Assembly: GCA_001769275.1 (NCBI GenBank)
Contig: MEOQ01000020.1
Location: forward strand, 1-64,000
Reading direction: 5' to 3'
Length of the DNA stretch: 64,000 nucleotides
Origin: Bacteroidetes bacterium GWF2_43_63
GTDB taxonomy: Bacteria; Bacteroidota; Bacteroidia; Bacteroidales; DTU049
The notes below the pieces were generated by a model. It did no database searches. It saw only the letters and a list, made by a program, of their open reading frames with translations, and was not told where the DNA came from. Made by a program: the position numbers and the translations under genes. Shown here piece by piece: positions 8,023 through 17,039 of the stretch (position 1 is the first letter of the stretch; each line of letters opens with the position of its first letter).

Positions 8023-8574
8023 CTACATAAGCTCCGCCTCAATCTCGCTCATAGCCTGCAAAGCCATCGTGGCAAAAGCCTCAATCGGCAAGTCGATTTT
8101 TTCGCATTCAAGAATGTTTTCGCGCTTCACGGAAGCAGCAAAATTCACTTCCTTCATGCGCTTCACAACCGACTTCGGCTTCACACTGCTGATTTTTTTA
8201 TCCGGATAGACCAATGCTGTGGCCATAATCAGACCTGTGATGGTTTCAGCTGCTGCCAATGCATGATGAAACCGCGTGCTGCGAGGCTTCGGAGCCGACA
8301 TTTCGTTGTGCAGGCTGATGGCCTCAATGGCATCTTCGTGAAGGCCTGCTTCGCGCAAAATGGGCACACAGACTTGTCCGTGCGTCATCGCATCGGCGTT
8401 GGTGATTTCGACATCAATGTCGTGCAGTAGTCCGGCCAGTCCCCACAATTCTTCATCTTCGCCAAAATGGTCCGCCACTGCGCGCATCACTACTTCCGAG
8501 GCTAGACAATGTGCTTTCATACGAGGATTCTTAATGTGCTGGTCAAGTAATTCGAGTGCGGTGGTGCGTGTCAT
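8023..8574 (-). CDS. HD-domain phosphohydrolase-like protein
   Basis: The 183-residue product carries an HD domain, the metal-dependent phosphohydrolase fold. Visible elements are the leading His in KAHCLASEVVM (about residue 22), the HD pair in LAGLLHDIDVE (residues 51-52), a following THGQV and a SLHNE motif, as in small HDIG-type proteins that remove phosphates from nucleotides or similar substrates. The exact substrate cannot be read. An ATG at 8640 is in frame, but a -7 box (8587-8594) lies between the two starts, which favours 8574. The protein has no signal peptide, so it is cytoplasmic. It stands alone between long gaps. Confidence 0.8.
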   Translation of the reverse strand: MTRTTALELLDQHIKNPRMKAHCLASEVVMRAVADHFGEDEELWGLAGLLHDIDVEITNADAMTHGQVCVPILREAGLHEDAIEAISLHNEMSAPKPRSTRFHHALAAAETITGLIMATALVYPDKKISSVKPKSVVKRMKEVNFAASVKRENILECEKIDLPIEAFATMALQAMSEIEAELM

Positions 8575-8586
8575 TGGATTTTTTTG

Positions 8587-8594
8587 CAAAGGTA
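8587..8594 (-). promoter_or_regulatory. -7 promoter box TACCTTTG of the HD-domain gene
   Basis: On the minus strand TACCTTTG matches TAnnTTTG and lies 12 bases before the ATG at 8574. It would give a very short leader and rules against translation from the upstream ATG at 8640. A -33 TTG at the usual spacing is not evident. Confidence 0.5.
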
Positions 8595-8640
8595 AAAAAT
8601 CGTGAAATCGAAGAAATGTAATACCATCAATAACGGGCAT

Positions 8641-9186
8641 CTAAGCGAATATTCCGCCGCGCTTCGGACGAATTTTCCCATTTGCCGGATTAAACATGTA
8701 AAGAACCTCGTGATTTGTTATCAAATTGAATATCAACAACTTCATATTGCTGATAATTAGACAGAACCCCAAGGTAAGTCTATCGGAAAATGAAATCTAA
8801 TGCCATGCTGATATTAAAGAGTCAATTGCTTGAAAAATAAAATATTAACACCAACCTCATAGAGTATGAGTATCCACATATATATACATGGTGCATGCAT
8901 TGGTTAATACGGAGTCAATTGTTCTTACTTGTTAATTGTCAAATATTTATTTTTAGAATTAGAATAAATAAGGCGTAATTTTGCAATACGGACCGAGCGA
9001 CAAATAAAATGCTCAAGGTCGAAATATTTTTTCGTGCAACCTGTTTAGAATAGAATTTCTCAGGAACTGCAAAAATAAAAATTCCGGGTTACTTTTTTCA
9101 TGATTAAAGTACATGTTTGCTCACCAACGCGAGTTCAACAACAATTCTACATGCTTTTCAACCCAAACTTTAATTAAACGACTTTT
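8641..9186. other. 546-base AT-rich gap with one promoter-like box
   Basis: No coding sequence or RNA gene is recognised. A box TAATTTTG at 8976-8983 fits the -7 consensus for the rightward gene at 9187 and would leave a leader of roughly 200 bases. The leader contains no riboswitch that I can recognise. AT-rich partial palindromes near 8880-8900 are not convincing. Confidence 0.4.
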
Positions 9187-10971
9187 ATGAAATTTATTTC
9201 TGTTTTTTTCTTCTTCTTTTTTCTGACATTATTGACCCGGGCTCAGGTCAAAATTGGTGACAATCCTGGCTCCATCAATTCCAACTCTATGCTCGAAATT
9301 GAGAGCGGTAGCAAGGGGTTTCTGGGGCCAAGAGTCGCAATCAATGATATAACAAATGCGTCACCTCTAAGTGCACCCGTTCCCGAAGGCATGCTGGTGT
9401 ATTCCGACGGAGGCGCAGTAGCTGATGGTTTCTACTATTGGGACGGCAGTCAATGGGTGAAACTAATTACCGGCGCTGACAAGCCACAGATCTATTCAAA
9501 AACCACATCCAGCACACTAACCAAATCGGAGACCTTTGTAGTGGCCAGCAATGACATAACAGTGACATTACCTGCAGTGACGGCAACCGACGATGGAATA
9601 AAAATCACCATTAAGAATATAGGCAGCCATATGGACCTTGTTGTTGTGAAAGGCAACAGTGGTGCTCTGATTGATGGTTTGGACAGCTGCAATATGAATC
9701 GCTTCATCTCTCGAACCTATGTAGCTTACAATGGCAACTGGATTGTTCAGGGACGCGAACCGCACCTCGAAGACATCCTGGATGTATCGCCGGATGATAG
9801 CTGGCAAAGCTTAAACGAAGTCTTTGAATACCTGGAAGAACACATGTCGGTTCCTACCATTGTCAGACTGAGTGGAAGCGACTATGAAGTTAGCAACACC
9901 ATCACCATTGACCTGCCGTATCCGGTAACAATACAGGGGGCTTCGTATGGCTCTGCTGCAATTATTCCGGCTGCTTCACTCAGCGGAAAACCCATGTTTC
10001 GCTGCGTATCGGAGACGTATTTCAAAATGCTCGACTTTGTCGGAAATCCGGCGCTGGCTGGTTATGGAACCAATGTGGGCGAAGATGCCATCCGCTTTGT
10101 GGGACCTGATACTTATAATGAGATAAAAGACTGCGTTTTCGATGGATTTTACAACACTATCCTAGATTCCACCAATGCCGAGCTCTGGATTTTCGAATGC
10201 GATTTCTATGATGCTACAAATAATGGATTGCTCATTCATGGAAATGTTCCGGGTGTGAAGATCCGCATTTCGGAAACCGATTTCATGAATTGTACACGTG
10301 GAATTAATTTGGATAAAGGTTCGGCAGCTGCCTTTCATGCTGGTTCAATTGTATTTGAATGCGTCAATGCAACAGACACCGCCCTTGTCTATCACCCGGC
10401 CGGGTTCACGTTCTCAACCATTATTATCAAAAACACTGCGTGGAACCATCTTGGATATTATATTGAAGGGTTTGATTTTTCACGTACCGATGGACGTGAT
10501 GCAGATGCTGAAATTGCCAACAATTTAGGGATAGAGGATAAAACGCCGCATGCGAAAATCAACGTTGTGAATAATGGAACAACAACTCCGATTACAAATG
10601 CGTCCACATGGTACAAATGTGTATGGACAAATACTTCAAGCATTTCCTGCAAATGGAAAGTTGAAAACAATAAAGCCACTTACCTGCCAACGAATAAACG
10701 CGATGCATATGTGATCATCACCGGCAATCTGACGAGTAGTTCAAGCAACAGAGTTGTGACAATTGGTCTGGTAAAAAACGGAAATCCATCTGTACTCTTT
10801 GGCGAAACAAATCTCAGAATAACCACTGCTGCACAACCCTTCCAGTTTTCAACCGTCATTTATCTCGAAGACATTTCAAAAGCAGACTATTTCGAATTGT
10901 ATTGCTCCGTTAACAGCAGCGGGCTGAATGTCACCTTTCAGGATGTGCAATGGTATATGAACACACAATAA
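9187..10971 (+). CDS. Secreted parallel beta-helix protein
   Basis: The 594-residue product has a signal peptide with a run of seven Phe (MKFISVFFFFFFLTLLTRAQ). The N-terminal 80 residues contain a motif often found in Bacteroidota surface fibres: NSNSMLEIES, GFLGPRVAIND, then VPEGMLVYSDGG and GFYYWDGSQW. Residues about 210-420 look like a right-handed beta-helix (pectate-lyase-like) with short repeats such as IRFVGPDTYNEIKDCVFDGF and AELWIFECDFYDATNNGLLI. The last 130 residues form a separate beta-sandwich-like domain. There is no type IX sorting signal at the C-terminus. The next gene, 22 bases on, is a type A cargo. A surface or carbohydrate-binding role is inferred, not shown. Confidence 0.72.
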   Translation: MKFISVFFFFFFLTLLTRAQVKIGDNPGSINSNSMLEIESGSKGFLGPRVAINDITNASPLSAPVPEGMLVYSDGGAVADGFYYWDGSQWVKLITGADKPQIYSKTTSSTLTKSETFVVASNDITVTLPAVTATDDGIKITIKNIGSHMDLVVVKGNSGALIDGLDSCNMNRFISRTYVAYNGNWIVQGREPHLEDILDVSPDDSWQSLNEVFEYLEEHMSVPTIVRLSGSDYEVSNTITIDLPYPVTIQGASYGSAAIIPAASLSGKPMFRCVSETYFKMLDFVGNPALAGYGTNVGEDAIRFVGPDTYNEIKDCVFDGFYNTILDSTNAELWIFECDFYDATNNGLLIHGNVPGVKIRISETDFMNCTRGINLDKGSAAAFHAGSIVFECVNATDTALVYHPAGFTFSTIIIKNTAWNHLGYYIEGFDFSRTDGRDADAEIANNLGIEDKTPHAKINVVNNGTTTPITNASTWYKCVWTNTSSISCKWKVENNKATYLPTNKRDAYVIITGNLTSSSSNRVVTIGLVKNGNPSVLFGETNLRITTAAQPFQFSTVIYLEDISKADYFELYCSVNSSGLNVTFQDVQWYMNTQ

Positions 10972-10993
10972 AATGCAGATTGGAAAATACACT

Positions 10994-12421
10994 ATGAAAA
11001 CTCTCATCTTTATATTATCAACTCTATTAATTGTTCCCCTTCTGCAGGCACAATTAACCAACAATGGCAACCTGCAGTTTCACGATGAAACCACTGTTGC
11101 AATCAAGGGCGATTTTGTAAACAATGGGGTCTTTGCCGACTCCAGCCAGACGGTAATTATGAACGGCAATACGGTTCAGAGCATTAGTGGCAGTGCTGCT
11201 ACAGGCTTCAATAATCTAACGCTTATAAATGCTTCGGGCGCACAACTCCAACGAAATGTTTTCGTTACAAAGACACTGGTTCTGGAAAATGGCCCACTGG
11301 AAATAAACTCAAATACGCTCACCATTCTCAATGATCAGACAACGGCCATAAGCCGTACCAATGGATATATTGAGTGTGAGAAAACAGACAACAGTAGTAT
11401 TGTGGCGTGGCAAATCAGCTCAACAGTTGGAAGTCATATCATACCGCTGGCAACTTCAACTGGCGAATACATTCCGTTTACCGTCAATGTCACATCTGGC
11501 GATGTTGGACTGTTCACTCTTTCGACGTACCCTACAGCCAGCGACAATATGCCACTGCCAGTGAGTCCGGTGACAGTGACACATTTGTTCGATTATAATT
11601 ACATTGATAATAGCAGCAATGTTGCGGATCGCTTCTGGCATTTGACAAAAAGCGGCGCAGGTGGCGTTGCGACACTCACTTTCACCATTTCTACGACCGA
11701 AGCAGCAGGCGTCAGCACCATGATTGCGCAACGTTGGAACGAGTCAGTCCAGGGATGGGACGCACCCCTTCCGGAACAGACTGCAACTGCGACCTCTGTG
11801 ACCGTACCCGACGTTAGTTCATTCTCGACATGGGCATTGGCCTCATCCGACAATCCACTGCCCGTAGAACTGCTTACATTCACTGCCGAAAAAAACGACG
11901 AGACCGTGCTTGTGTCATGGGCTACTGCCACTGAAACAAACAATGATTACTTTGTGATTGAAAAAACCTCCGATTTCGTTCACTACAACGAAGTGACTCA
12001 AATTGATGCAGCTGGAAACTCCAATATGCTTATTAATTATTCAGTAACAGATTATCAGCCATTTTCAGGAGTTAGCTATTACAGGCTTCAGCAGACCGAT
12101 TTCTCCGGCCAAACAGAATACAGCCAGTTTGCAGCGGTGAATTTTGACCCGGCCAATCAGACCAGTGTTATGGTTTACCCTATTCCTGCCACTGCCGGCG
12201 AATTGAATATCCGCTTAAACAATTTCAGTGATGGCCCTGTCCTGATAGAAATCACGGATATGCAGGGGCGTTGCAGATACAGCAAAATGTTTGAAGTGAA
12301 CAGTCCGGATATGGATTTTTGGCTTCCTGATACTGAATTTCTGGGCGAGGGACCAATGCTGATAATTGTTTCCGGTTTTGATGGTATGACAACCCAAAAA
12401 ATCCTGATTCGCAAAAAATAA
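10994..12421 (+). CDS. T9SS type A sorting domain protein
   Basis: A secreted protein of 475 residues. It has a signal peptide (MKTLIFILSTLLIVPLLQAQ), an N-terminal beta-rich region starting LTNNGNLQFHDETTVAIKGDF, a middle domain, a linker with the typical LPVELLTFTAEKNDETVLVSW fibronectin-like segment (about residues 290-380) and a C-terminal type A sorting domain of about 80 residues (VYPIPATAGELNIRL to QKILIRKK). Export through the type IX pathway and cleavage of that domain follow from the family. The ATG at 10994 directly precedes the signal peptide; an earlier in-frame ATG at 10973 adds seven polar residues. The gene is probably co-transcribed with the beta-helix gene. Confidence 0.85.
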   Translation: MKTLIFILSTLLIVPLLQAQLTNNGNLQFHDETTVAIKGDFVNNGVFADSSQTVIMNGNTVQSISGSAATGFNNLTLINASGAQLQRNVFVTKTLVLENGPLEINSNTLTILNDQTTAISRTNGYIECEKTDNSSIVAWQISSTVGSHIIPLATSTGEYIPFTVNVTSGDVGLFTLSTYPTASDNMPLPVSPVTVTHLFDYNYIDNSSNVADRFWHLTKSGAGGVATLTFTISTTEAAGVSTMIAQRWNESVQGWDAPLPEQTATATSVTVPDVSSFSTWALASSDNPLPVELLTFTAEKNDETVLVSWATATETNNDYFVIEKTSDFVHYNEVTQIDAAGNSNMLINYSVTDYQPFSGVSYYRLQQTDFSGQTEYSQFAAVNFDPANQTSVMVYPIPATAGELNIRLNNFSDGPVLIEITDMQGRCRYSKMFEVNSPDMDFWLPDTEFLGEGPMLIIVSGFDGMTTQKILIRKK

Positions 12422-12577
12422 AAATGGTTAGTCTGGAAGACCTTACCGTTTTCGAAGAATCAACATAAAGCATTTGTGGCAGGATCAATGAGTTCACGTA
12501 ATAGCTCAGAAAGTCAGATGTTTCAAGTCCCTGCATACGAGGTGTTTATTCTTTACAAAAATAAATTTCCCCAATCA

Positions 12578-12609
12578 TTTGGTCAGTTCAAATAAATTTT
12601 CTACTTTTG
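12578..12609 (+). promoter_or_regulatory. Consensus Bacteroidota promoter of rpmG
   Basis: TTTG at 12578-12581, a 20-base spacer and TACTTTTG at 12602-12609 match the full -33/-7 consensus (TTTG-N20-TAnnTTTG). The ATG of rpmG follows 19 bases after the -7 box. This is the best promoter match in the window and fits a highly expressed ribosomal gene. Confidence 0.85.
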
Positions 12610-12628
12610 CAACCCAAAATTCACGGAA

Positions 12629-12817
12629 ATGGCAAAGAAATCAAAAGAAGCGCGCGTTCAGGTTATCCTTGAGTGCACCGAGCACAAAAATAGCGGTGTT
12701 CCCGGTACTTCGCGCTACGTTACCGTTAAAAACAAGAAGAATACGCCTGAGCGTATGGAGCTGAAGAAATACAACTCTATTCTCAAGAAAGTTACTGTTC
12801 ACAAAGAAATTAAATAA
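12629..12817 (+). CDS. rpmG: 50S ribosomal protein L33
   Basis: The 62-residue product matches L33: a start [20 protein letters not shown], a central [21 protein letters not shown] and the end [10 protein letters not shown]. It binds 23S rRNA in the large ribosomal subunit near the E site. It lacks the four-Cys zinc motif, so it is the zinc-free type. It is the first gene after a consensus promoter and is followed eight bases later by the DUF4295 gene. In many Bacteroidota L28 (rpmB) precedes it; here it does not. Confidence 0.97.
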   Translation: MAKKSKEARVQVILECTEHKNSGVPGTSRYVTVKNKKNTPERMELKKYNSILKKVTVHKEIK

Positions 12818-12825
12818 GCTGAGTC

Positions 12826-12978
12826 ATGGCAAAGAAAGTAGTTGCAACCCTCAAAACCGGCCAGACACGTGGATACACCAAGGCCATCAAAATGGTGAAA
12901 TCGGAAAAAACCGGCGCCTATTGCTTCAAACAAAGAATTCTGCCTGCTGACGAAGCACAGTCTTTCTTCAAGAAGTAA
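12826..12978 (+). CDS. DUF4295 family small basic protein
   Basis: A 50-residue protein beginning MAKKVVATLKTGQTRGYTKA and ending EAQSFFKK, matching the small DUF4295 family that follows rpmG in Bacteroidota. It is Lys-rich and is usually encoded with ribosomal proteins, which suggests binding to the ribosome or rRNA; its biochemical role is not established. It lies eight bases after rpmG in the same transcript. ftsY, the usual next gene, is absent; the next gene is murB on the other strand, ending 15 bases away. Confidence 0.85.
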   Translation: MAKKVVATLKTGQTRGYTKAIKMVKSEKTGAYCFKQRILPADEAQSFFKK

Positions 12979-12992
12979 AAAAAATATTGTCT

Positions 12993-13997
12993 TTACAAAT
13001 AAATGACTTCGGGATGCAATTGTATTCCGAAGTTATTTTTTATGCTGGTCTGAATCTCTTCGGCCAGCATTTTTATTTCCTGTCCACTCGCTCCACCCAG
13101 GTTGATCAATATTAAAGGCTGCTTATCGTGCACACCGGCATGAAACCCCTGAAACCCTTTCCAGCCGCTCTTTTCAATCAGCCATGCAGCTGGAATCTTA
13201 AACTTTTCATCTGCTTCAGCATAAAAAGGCATTTCGGGAAACTTTTTATGTAATTGGTCAAACACCTTTTTCTCAACCACCGGATTCCGGAAAAAACTTC
13301 CGGCATTACCAATCTGCTTATAATCTGGCAATTTGCTTTCGCGAATGGCAATGACAGCTTTGCGCACCACCATTGGATCGCTTCCATCCAGATTATTTTC
13401 TTGCAGAAATGTTTCTACCGCTTTATAATGCGTGCTGGTTGCGGCAACAGATTTCAGGCGATAATCAACCGACACCACAATCCAGGCGGGTTTTGATTTA
13501 AAGATGCTGTGCCGATAGCCAAAGTCGCAATCCTTGTTTTCGATATCAAAGAATTTCTGCGATTCGCGATCGAATGCATGTACGCTTACAATAAACTGCG
13601 AAGCTTCAGCGCCATAGGCACCAATGTTCTGAACCGGCGTGCTGCCAACCGTTCCGGGGATATGCGATAAATTTTCAAATCCGAAATATCCCTTAATCAA
13701 TGTCTGCTCAACCAGTTCATCCCAGATGCAGCCAGCGTTTGCGCGAATAGTCACCTCATCTCCCTGCGACGAAATTACTCCCCAGCCTGTATTATTCATG
13801 CGGATCAGCGTACCATTAAAGTCCCTCGTGAAAAGCAGATTGCTGCCCTGACCTATGCAGAATAACGGCTCCGGCAATGAGGATTCGGAAAGCGCGATCA
13901 AATCATCAGCATTCTCAATTTCAGCCATGCATACGGCCTTCACATCAATGCCAAAAGTATTGTATTGTTTTAGCGAAATATCGTACGAGATTCTCAT
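12993..13997 (-). CDS. murB: UDP-N-acetylenolpyruvoylglucosamine reductase
   Basis: MurB reduces UDP-GlcNAc-enolpyruvate to UDP-MurNAc with NADPH and FAD, the second committed step of peptidoglycan synthesis in the cytoplasm. The 334-residue product has the FAD-binding motifs IGQGSNLLF (about residue 49) and IPGTVGSTPVQNIGAYG (about 113-129), the catalytic Ser in GNAGSFFRNP (S234) and the conserved Glu near the end (HPEVIYL, E330). Length and motif order match the type I (E. coli-like) form. It overlaps the upstream RseC-like gene by four bases (ATGA), so the two are co-translated. Confidence 0.96.
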   Translation of the reverse strand: MRISYDISLKQYNTFGIDVKAVCMAEIENADDLIALSESSLPEPLFCIGQGSNLLFTRDFNGTLIRMNNTGWGVISSQGDEVTIRANAGCIWDELVEQTLIKGYFGFENLSHIPGTVGSTPVQNIGAYGAEASQFIVSVHAFDRESQKFFDIENKDCDFGYRHSIFKSKPAWIVVSVDYRLKSVAATSTHYKAVETFLQENNLDGSDPMVVRKAVIAIRESKLPDYKQIGNAGSFFRNPVVEKKVFDQLHKKFPEMPFYAEADEKFKIPAAWLIEKSGWKGFQGFHAGVHDKQPLILINLGGASGQEIKMLAEEIQTSIKNNFGIQLHPEVIYL

Positions 13998-14407
13998 ACG
14001 TGGGTCACTTTAAACGAAAATGGTTTTCTAAATTGTTTGCGTGTTAGAAACAGGAACAAATAATAAACAAAAGCCAAACCCAGTCCCAAACCCGAAGCCT
14101 GCAACTCATTCAAACCTGCAGAAATTCCACCCAGAACTCCCGCCAGCAGCAAAATAACCGGAACTATATATCCAAGAACCGCTGCAAGCAAACCCATTCC
14201 TTCCGAAATAGACAACTTGACAAGTTCGCCGGGTTTGTAGTTCTGTGGATCCTGTACAAGAACTTCAAATACTTTTTCTTTCATATCCGACGGGTTACAC
14301 ACCTTTTTCATCTGACAGGAAACACATGCAGCAACAGTTACAATGCGCACTTTAAGTGTACTTCCAGTCACTTCATCTACCACCCCATCGTGTTCTATTT
14401 CATTCAT
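13994..14407 (-). CDS. RseC/MucC family membrane protein
   Basis: The 137-residue product has a short cytoplasmic N-terminal beta domain with a Cys cluster (CVSCQMKKVC, the likely metal or redox site), then two membrane helices (about residues 72-92 and 105-122). This matches the RseC/MucC family, linked to SoxR reduction and sigma-E control in proteobacteria and in Bacteroidota usually placed beside rnf electron-transport genes. Here no rnf genes are near; it lies upstream of murB with a four-base overlap. The family is clear, but the role in this organism is not. Confidence 0.82.
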   Translation of the reverse strand: MNEIEHDGVVDEVTGSTLKVRIVTVAACVSCQMKKVCNPSDMKEKVFEVLVQDPQNYKPGELVKLSISEGMGLLAAVLGYIVPVILLLAGVLGGISAGLNELQASGLGLGLAFVYYLFLFLTRKQFRKPFSFKVTHV

Positions 14408-14451
14408 CTTTTACAGATTTCATATGAACCAAAGCAACTCGTTTCAACTGC

Positions 14452-15351
14452 TTACTCTTCAAGATTTGCAAGCTGTTTTCCGGCTTTGCGTCTGGCTTTC
14501 ATCGTATTCATAAGTAATGCAGCAATGGTTGTCAAACCAACGCCGCCCGGTACCGGTGTAATCCACGAAGCTTTTTTGGATACTTCCGGAAAATCAACAT
14601 CACCCGTCAGTCGGAAACCGCTTTCCTTCTTCGCGTCTTCAATGCGGTGCATTCCAACATCAATAACGACTGCGCCTTCTTTGACCATATCTGCCGTAAC
14701 GAAATTTGGTTTGCCGATGGCAACGATCAGAATATCCGCCGAAGCCGCAATTTCTTTAAGGTTCACCGTCTTGCTGTGACAGAGAGTTACCGTGGAATTG
14801 CCGGGATTGGTAGTGCGCGACATGAGAATGGACATCGGAGTGCCGACGATATTGCTTCGGCCTATCACCACACAGTGTTTCCCAATGGTCTCAATCTGGC
14901 ATCTGCGCAGCATTTCCATAATGCCATAAGGTGTTGCGGAAATGAAAGTATCCTGACCAAGCACCATTTTACCAAGATTCTCCGGATGAAATCCATCAAC
15001 ATCTTTCTCAGGATTTATAGCTGCGATAACTTTATTTTCATCAAGATGCTCCGGAAGCGGCAACTGGACAATAAATCCGTCAACTTCAGGATCTCTGTTC
15101 AGAAACTCAACCACATCCATAAGCTGCTTTTCAGTAGCATTGGATTCCAATCTGTAAATAGTCGAAATGATTCCAACCGAAGTACAGTTTTTTTCTTTGC
15201 TTGCGACGTAAGTCTGACTGGCCGGATCTTCGCCAACCAAAACAGCAGCCAGATGTGGCGCGCGTTCACCGCGGTCGATCATCGCTGCAACTTCTTTTCT
15301 TATTTCTTCTTTGATCTTTTCGCTGATCAGTTTTCCATCAATCAGATTCAT
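14452..15351 (-). CDS. folD: Methylenetetrahydrofolate dehydrogenase/cyclohydrolase
   Basis: FolD is a cytoplasmic bifunctional enzyme. It oxidises 5,10-methylene-THF with NADP and hydrolyses the methenyl form to 10-formyl-THF, feeding purine and formyl-Met synthesis. The 299-residue product has the active-site pair Y48 and K52 (SQTYVASKEKNC), the VDGFIVQLPLP motif, the cofactor loop GRSNIVGTP and the PVPGGVGLTT signature near the end. Length is normal. It lies 44 bases upstream of the RseC-like gene on the same strand and downstream of ffh across a repeat-rich gap. Confidence 0.97.
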   Translation of the reverse strand: MNLIDGKLISEKIKEEIRKEVAAMIDRGERAPHLAAVLVGEDPASQTYVASKEKNCTSVGIISTIYRLESNATEKQLMDVVEFLNRDPEVDGFIVQLPLPEHLDENKVIAAINPEKDVDGFHPENLGKMVLGQDTFISATPYGIMEMLRRCQIETIGKHCVVIGRSNIVGTPMSILMSRTTNPGNSTVTLCHSKTVNLKEIAASADILIVAIGKPNFVTADMVKEGAVVIDVGMHRIEDAKKESGFRLTGDVDFPEVSKKASWITPVPGGVGLTTIAALLMNTMKARRKAGKQLANLEE

Positions 15352-15590
15352 ATTTATATTTTTTCTAAAACCTTTTTCGTTACAATCGTGACAGCCGTTA
15401 CACGTTACAAATTTTCTTCACAAATATGTCTTCACACATTTTCACATATCCACATTTTCACATCAGGAAACCGTTACAATCGTGACAAGGTGACAAGGTG
15501 ACAAGGTGACAAGGTGACAAGTTAACGAAATTCATTTTCAAATCTGCTCATCATCGCCCCATCGCATCATCGCATTATCGCATCAACAAA
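15352..15590. repeat. Repeat-filled gap with a perfect 8-base tandem array
   Basis: GTGACAAG is repeated five times without error at 15482-15521. Before it are CGTTACA/CGTGACA words (15385-15410) and CACATTTTCACAT words (15425-15465). After it, 15548-15584 is a run of ATCGCATC words also found at 7784-7871. No coding sequence is seen. Similar words occur in other gaps of this window. Confidence 0.75.
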
Positions 15591-16925
15591 TTATCTTCTC
15601 TTCATCTGTTTCATTTGCTTCATCGCATTGCGTGCCCCGCCAGTGGTAACCATCTTCATCATTTTTCTTGTATCCTCGAATTGTTTGACAAGCTTGTTTA
15701 CATCAGCAACTGTAGTTCCGGAGCCATTTGCAATTCGCTGACGGCGCGATCCGTTCAATAAAGCAGGATTAGTCCTTTCGTCCTGCGTCATCGAATATAT
15801 GATTGCTTCGATACTTTTAAAAGCATTGTCATCAATCTCAACGTCCTTCATCGCTTTGCCCATACCTGGAATCATTCCGATCAAATCCTTCATGTTTCCC
15901 ATTTTCTTCACCTGATGAATCTGTTTCAGAAAATCATCAAATGTGAACTGGTCTTTGGCAAGTTTCTTCTGCAGCTTGCGCGCTTCATCCTCATCAAACT
16001 GTTCCTGCGCTTTTTCAACCAACGACACAATGTCGCCCATGCCCAGGATCCGGTCAGCCATTCGTTGTGGATAGAACACATCAATGGCATCCATTTTTTC
16101 GCCAATACCAACAAATTTGATCGGCTTATTGACAACAGCTTTTATGGAAATGGCCGCACCACCGCGGGTGTCACCATCAAGTTTTGTAAGAATAACACCG
16201 TCAAAATTCAAAACATCATTGAAGGCTTTGGCCGTATTCACTGCATCCTGACCGGTCATGGCATCAACCACAAACAAGGTCTCAGCCGGATTTACAGCGT
16301 CATGGATATTGCGGATTTCCTTCATCATCTCCTCATCCACGGCCAGACGACCAGCAGTATCGATGATGACCGTATTTATTCCATACTGCTTTGCGTACGC
16401 AACAGCATTTTTTGCAATTCGAACCGGATCAGTCACGCCTTCTTCGGTGTAAACCTGAACGCCGATCTGCTCGCCTAAAACTTTAATCTGATTAACCGCA
16501 GCTGGTCGATAAACGTCGCAGGCAACCAGTAAAATCTGGCGTCCTTTTTTGCTTTTCAGATAGGCTGCCAGCTTTGCTGAGAAAGTGGTTTTACCTGAAC
16601 CCTGTAAACCCGACATCAGGATTACAGCCGGACTGGGTTTCAGATTAATCTCGACTTTGTCGCCGCCCATGAGGGCTACAAGTTCATCGTGAACAATCTT
16701 CACCATCATTTGACCTGGAGAAACCGACGACAAAACATCCTGCCCCAGCGCCTTTTCTTTCACCGTGTCGGTGAATTGTTTGGCAGTGGCATAATTAACG
16801 TCGGCATCCAGCAATGCTTTGCGGATTTCCTTCACCGTTTCAGCAACGTTGATTTCAGTAATCCTGCCCTGCCCTTTGAGCATCTTAAACGCGCGATCTA
16901 ACCTGTCGCTCAGACCTTCAAACAT
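15591..16925 (-). CDS. ffh: Signal recognition particle protein Ffh
   Basis: Ffh binds signal sequences and 4.5S RNA and, with FtsY, targets ribosomes to the membrane. The 444-residue product has the N domain, the GTPase G domain with P-loop GLQGSGKTTFSAK, the DTAGRLAVDEEMM and TKLDGDTRGG motifs, and the Met-rich M domain (from about residue 325), including LIGMIPGMG, GSRRQRIANGSGTTVADV and a tail with repeated KQMKQM. A -7 box TATTTTTG lies at 16943-16950, 17 bases before the start. The gene stands alone; the downstream repeats separate it from folD. ftsY is not in the window. Confidence 0.97.
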   Translation of the reverse strand: MFEGLSDRLDRAFKMLKGQGRITEINVAETVKEIRKALLDADVNYATAKQFTDTVKEKALGQDVLSSVSPGQMMVKIVHDELVALMGGDKVEINLKPSPAVILMSGLQGSGKTTFSAKLAAYLKSKKGRQILLVACDVYRPAAVNQIKVLGEQIGVQVYTEEGVTDPVRIAKNAVAYAKQYGINTVIIDTAGRLAVDEEMMKEIRNIHDAVNPAETLFVVDAMTGQDAVNTAKAFNDVLNFDGVILTKLDGDTRGGAAISIKAVVNKPIKFVGIGEKMDAIDVFYPQRMADRILGMGDIVSLVEKAQEQFDEDEARKLQKKLAKDQFTFDDFLKQIHQVKKMGNMKDLIGMIPGMGKAMKDVEIDDNAFKSIEAIIYSMTQDERTNPALLNGSRRQRIANGSGTTVADVNKLVKQFEDTRKMMKMVTTGGARNAMKQMKQMKRR

Positions 16926-17039
16926 AGCTATTCAATTTTGCGCAAAAATAGTCATTTTTTTGCATTTTTCCGAACCATTTCTCCTAAGCTATACTGGTGA
17001 TAATTGTCATTTTGCCTTCAATAAAACCTCATGCAGGAC

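Noticed and set aside
7742-8209. Long rightward open frame of 155 codons
   Set aside because: It runs through the ATCGC and CACAT word repeats and the antisense of the HD-domain gene; the protein is low-complexity and matches no family.
8984-9186. Long leader as a possible riboswitch
   Set aside because: No known aptamer core or terminator-like stem is visible; it is AT-rich and unstructured by eye.
9187-10971. Phage tail fibre as part of a prophage
   Set aside because: The N-terminal motif is also common in Bacteroidota surface proteins; there is a signal peptide and no other phage gene in the window.
14647-15501. 284-codon frame antisense to folD
   Set aside because: It is the shadow of folD and extends into the repeat region; folD is certain on the minus strand.
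15482-15521. Possible CRISPR array
   Set aside because: The units are 8 bases with no spacers and no cas genes are near; it is a simple tandem repeat.
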